Shown piece after piece: positions 5,097 to 6,661 of a stretch of 6,661 nucleotides of DNA (position 1 is its first letter; every line of letters begins with the position of its first letter). The DNA lies in assembly GCA_937920575.1 (NCBI GenBank), contig CAKZSF010000020.1:1-6661 (forward strand), written 5' to 3'. The position numbers were made by a program, and so were the translations under genes. Source of the stretch: an uncultured Sphingomonadaceae bacterium. Lineage in GTDB: Bacteria > Pseudomonadota > Alphaproteobacteria > Sphingomonadales > Sphingomonadaceae. The notes beneath the pieces were generated by a model, which had not been told where the DNA came from, did not search any database, and worked only from the letters and a program-made list of their open reading frames with translations.

Positions 5097-5872
5097 TACA
5101 TCGATTTACATGGATTTTGGGCGCAGCGGTCGCCTTGTCTGGCACCACCGCATTGGCAAATTCAGCCGCGGCTGACGTGGATGTTCGCGGCGCTGCCGAA
5201 TTGCCGCCCTATCTACAATGCGTGCCCTATGCGCGCGATGTTTCGGGCATTCAGATTTACGGCGATGCGCACACATGGTGGGGGCAGGCCAAGGGTCGAT
5301 ACAAGCGTGGCGACACGCCAAAGGTCGGCGCGGTGATGGCGTTCAAACCGCACCGCAATATGCGGCTTGGCCATGTGGCTGCCGTCAGTCGTGTGATCGA
5401 CAGCCGCACAATCGAGCTTCGCCATTCCAATTGGTCGCCGATCAACGGTCGCCGTGGTCAGATTGAAGACAATGTCAAAGCGATCGATGTCTCGCCCAAC
5501 AATGATTGGAGCGAAGTGCGGGTGTGGTATCACCCGATCCAGGCACTGGGTAAGACACCATGGCCAGTGCATGGCTTTATCTACAACGGCAAAGGCCGCG
5601 TGGCTAAACCAGTGAAGCGCAGCCTCGCGCCGACGCCTGTGGCACGCGCTGCCCCGCCTAAGCCCGTGGTGCGCGCAGAAACGGCAGTGCGTGCAAAGAC
5701 GTCACGCGCGTTTCTCGATGCATTCGGAGCCGGTGCAACGACGACCAAGACGCGCCGCGTCTCCCATGCGCCGCAACGCCGGACGAAACCGGCCCCGCGG
5801 CCCGCACAAAGCCAAGAGCGCAAGTCAGGCCCAGTGGATCTGATTGCGGAACTGGTTGAGAAAAAGCGCTAG
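5093..5872 (+). CDS. Secreted CHAP-domain protein (probable cell-wall amidase/peptidase) with basic tail
   Basis: CHAP domains are NlpC/P60-like cysteine peptidases or amidases, usually acting on peptidoglycan. The 259-residue product has an N-terminal signal peptide (about 1-27, ending in ALANSAAA) that sends it to the periplasm. The CHAP domain (about 37-150) shows the expected triad: C43 in QCVPYAR, H94 in RLGHVAAVS and N113 in HSNWSP. From about 165 to 245 runs a low-complexity region rich in Lys, Arg, Pro and Ala, then a short ending (SGPVDLIAELVEKKR) that could form a helix. The basic region could bind anionic envelope polymers or nucleic acid, which is inference. The ATG at 5093 is the only start codon between the upstream in-frame stop (5048) and the signal peptide, although no ribosome binding site is evident. 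Domain call is strong; substrate is unknown. Confidence 0.88.
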   Translation: MIHRFTWILGAAVALSGTTALANSAAADVDVRGAAELPPYLQCVPYARDVSGIQIYGDAHTWWGQAKGRYKRGDTPKVGAVMAFKPHRNMRLGHVAAVSRVIDSRTIELRHSNWSPINGRRGQIEDNVKAIDVSPNNDWSEVRVWYHPIQALGKTPWPVHGFIYNGKGRVAKPVKRSLAPTPVARAAPPKPVVRAETAVRAKTSRAFLDAFGAGATTTKTRRVSHAPQRRTKPAPRPAQSQERKSGPVDLIAELVEKKR

Positions 5873-5886
5873 GCGGTTAGCCGCTT
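5871..5886. terminator. Hairpin at the convergent CHAP/DUF3297 junction
   Basis: GCGG and CCGC around a TTAG loop, extended by weaker outer pairs, start at the CHAP stop codon. Read on the minus strand, the hairpin is followed a few bases later by a run of five T residues (5865-5861), so it is better as a terminator for the DUF3297 gene than for the CHAP gene. Confidence 0.4.
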
Positions 5887-5888
5887 AT

Positions 5889-5907
5889 ACAAAGCCTCAG
5901 GCTTTGT
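5889..5907. terminator. 9+1+9 inverted repeat over the DUF3297 stop codon
   Basis: ACAAAGCCT, a single C and AGGCTTTGT form a perfect hyphenated palindrome that includes the last codons and TGA stop of the minus-strand gene (5899-5897). With the neighbouring hairpin it makes a compact two-hairpin block between two converging genes, probably acting in termination or 3'-end protection for one or both. Confidence 0.4.
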
Positions 5908-6178
5908 TGATCGGCGCTCCCTCGCCAATATCCTCGTACCACGCCTCTACCGGACCATTCAGTTTGAGCGTAAGCGGGCGGCCTTGGCGGTCGACCGTCT
6001 TGCCTGCCTGAACGCGCACCCAGCCTTCGGAAATACAATATTCCTCGATATCGCGGCGCTGCTTGCCCTTGAAGCGGATGGCTATTCCGCGTTGGAGCAA
6101 ATCGGCGTTGAAAAATTCGCTTGCCGGATCAATTGCGATACGGTCTGGCGGCAAATCGGTTTTGGTTTCTTCAGTCAT
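5897..6178 (-). CDS. DUF3297 family protein
   Basis: This is a small soluble protein of the DUF3297 family, widespread in proteobacteria and of unknown function (some database entries carry a doubtful glutathione-peroxidase label). The 93-residue product shows the family pattern in order: PDRIAIDPASEFF (about 11-23), then LLQRGIAIRFKGKQRRDIEEYCISEGWVRV, then AGKTVDRQGRPLTLKLNGPVEAWYED. Length is close to the usual size and no signal peptide or membrane helix is seen. The start ATG (6178-6176) has AGAGG on the minus strand (6191-6187) eight bases upstream. The gene converges with the CHAP gene, and its stop sits inside a perfect inverted repeat. No neighbour hints at its role. Confidence 0.9.
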   Translation of the reverse strand: MTEETKTDLPPDRIAIDPASEFFNADLLQRGIAIRFKGKQRRDIEEYCISEGWVRVQAGKTVDRQGRPLTLKLNGPVEAWYEDIGEGAPINKA

Positions 6179-6204
6179 GGTTTGCGCCTCTAATCGCGGT
6201 TTGA

Positions 6205-6257
6205 GCCTTCGGCAAGCGTGTCGACAAGGGAGATTCCTGCCGAGGGCGCTTGCCCTT
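6205..6257. ncRNA. Structured stretch with competing hairpins upstream of tRNA-Leu
   Basis: Three stems share bases here. GCCTTCGGCA (6205-6214) pairs with TGCCGAGGGC (6238-6247), ten pairs with one G-U. GGCAAGCG (6211-6218) pairs perfectly with CGCTTGCC (6247-6254). AGGGC-GCTT-GCCCT (6243-6256) is a local hairpin followed by a short T-run. The first two cannot form together, and the third disrupts both. On the minus strand the same region is the DUF3297 5' leader; on the plus strand it precedes the tRNA. It could be an attenuator-like leader, a small RNA, or just terminator DNA. No known RNA family is recognised. Confidence 0.25.
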
Positions 6258-6276
6258 TGTGCAATGCCCCATTAAA
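6250..6276 (+). promoter_or_regulatory. Weak candidate promoter for tRNA-Leu
   Basis: TTGCCC (6250-6255) and ATTAAA (6271-6276) are 15 bases apart and end about 50 bases before the tRNA. Consensus match and spacing are both poor. No better pair was found in 6179-6327. Confidence 0.2.
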
Positions 6277-6288
6277 GGCGCGCCTTTA
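6273..6288. repeat. Perfect 16-bp palindrome TAAAGGCG/CGCCTTTA
   Basis: TAAAGGCG is followed directly by its exact reverse complement 40 bases before tRNA-Leu. As RNA it would fold to a six-pair stem with a CGCG loop. It overlaps the weak candidate -10 of the tRNA, so it could be an operator, or a hairpin in the tRNA precursor. Confidence 0.4.
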
Positions 6289-6327
6289 CCCCGCGAGGCG
6301 CACGCTTCGCGCGGCTTCGTTTGAGCT

Positions 6328-6412
6328 GCGGGCGTGGCGAAATTGGTAGACGCGCTGGTTTTAGGTACCAGTGTCTTACGACGTGGGGGTTCGAGTCCCT
6401 CCGCCCGCACCA
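6328..6412 (+). tRNA. tRNA-Leu, anticodon TAG (reads CUA and other CUN codons)
   Basis: The 85 bases fold as a class II tRNA. The acceptor arms are GCGGGCG (6328-6334) and CGCCCGC (6402-6408), with discriminator A and an encoded CCA (6410-6412). The D-arm contains AAATTGGTAGAC. The anticodon stem is CTGGT/ACCAG around loop TTTAGGT, with TAG at 6362-6364. A long variable arm and a T-arm with GGTTCGAGTCC follow. The long variable arm and A73 are leucine identity features. Trigger factor starts 55 bases downstream on the same strand, possibly cotranscribed. Confidence 0.97.
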
Positions 6413-6467
6413 AATCGATGCCACGGCAGCGACAAAGAGTTTGAAAATAAAGGCAAGTAGACAATCC

Positions 6468-6661
6468 ATGCAAATCGAAGAAACCACCAATGACGGCCTT
6501 AAGCGCGCCTATGCGCTGACCATTCCGGCAGCTGATATTGCCAGCCGGATCGATGCCGAGGTGAAGAAGATTGCCCCGCAAGTGCAAATGCCCGGCTTCC
6601 GCCCCGGCAAAGTTCCTGCGAATCTGGTCAAGAAGATGCATGGCGAAGCGCTGCACAGCGA
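6468..6661 (+). CDS. tig: Trigger factor, N-terminal part (3' end outside window)
   Basis: Trigger factor is the ribosome-bound chaperone and peptidyl-prolyl isomerase that meets nascent chains at the exit tunnel. Only 64 codons are present. They start MQIEETTNDG and carry the ribosome-docking signature GFRPGKVP at residues 43-50, the same place as GFRKGKVP in the E. coli protein. The ATG at 6468 is the family start. The nearest purine-rich site, AAAGG (6449-6453), is 14 bases away, so the ribosome binding site is weak. I see no clear promoter between the tRNA and tig, so readthrough from the tRNA is possible. In related genomes tig is commonly followed by clpP and clpX (known pattern; not visible here). 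Confidence 0.95.
   Translation, partial: MQIEETTNDGLKRAYALTIPAADIASRIDAEVKKIAPQVQMPGFRPGKVPANLVKKMHGEALHS

Noticed and set aside
6171..6656. Minus-strand open frames across the tRNA (including peptides like EGLEPPRRKTLVPKTSASTNFATP and RDSNPHVVRHWYLKPARLPI)
   Set aside because: These are antisense translations of tRNA-Leu, a well-known source of spurious database proteins. They overlap the tRNA and the start of tig and lack support as genes.
1..6661. Mobile element, CRISPR array, toxin-antitoxin or phage-defence system
   Set aside because: No transposase or integrase motifs, no spaced direct repeats, no paired small genes; the tRNA-Leu 3' end is followed directly by tig with no integrase or duplicated attachment site in view.

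Overview
The window looks like ordinary chromosome from an alphaproteobacterium of the order Sphingomonadales, most likely an Erythrobacteraceae-type organism. That placement is inferred from protein style and gene content: Der with an NKAE G4 box, a DUF3297 protein, a PEP-CTERM protein, and a tRNA-Leu next to trigger factor. No database search was possible. Nearly all the DNA is accounted for by nine protein genes, two of them cut by the window ends, and one tRNA. I see no insertion sequence, phage gene, CRISPR array or toxin-antitoxin pair.

Left part (1-2170, all on +): the 3' portion of a DUF418/YeiB-type multi-pass membrane protein is followed by an iron-storage pair. The pair is bfd, a small [2Fe-2S] bacterioferritin-associated ferredoxin, and bfr, the bacterioferritin itself with all ferroxidase ligands and the haem methionine. 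Upstream of bfd lie two near-identical 15-base dyads (TGAGARTNGTTCGCA) 25 bases apart. A diverged third copy and a perfect 22-base palindrome lie between bfd and bfr. This looks like an iron-responsive (Fur-class) control region and is the best regulatory signal in the window. In the established bacterioferritin system, Bfd passes electrons to Bfr to release stored iron, so the two genes form a functional unit.

Middle (2278-3381): a secreted, lysine-free PEP-CTERM protein carries a signal peptide and a C-terminal VPEP/hydrophobic/RRRR sorting signal. It has no exosortase beside it. A 65-residue two-helix membrane protein of unknown function lies convergently on the minus strand.

Right part (3484-6661): der (essential ribosome-assembly GTPase) is on the minus strand, divergent from a secreted CHAP-domain protein with a long basic tail. 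That gene converges on a DUF3297 gene (minus). Then come a structured non-coding stretch with competing inverted repeats, tRNA-Leu(UAG), and the first 64 codons of tig (trigger factor).

I did not find a convincing undescribed multi-gene system. The items most worth following up are the bfd/bfr control region, the orphan lysine-free PEP-CTERM protein, the CHAP protein with its basic tail, and the mutually exclusive hairpins upstream of the tRNA.
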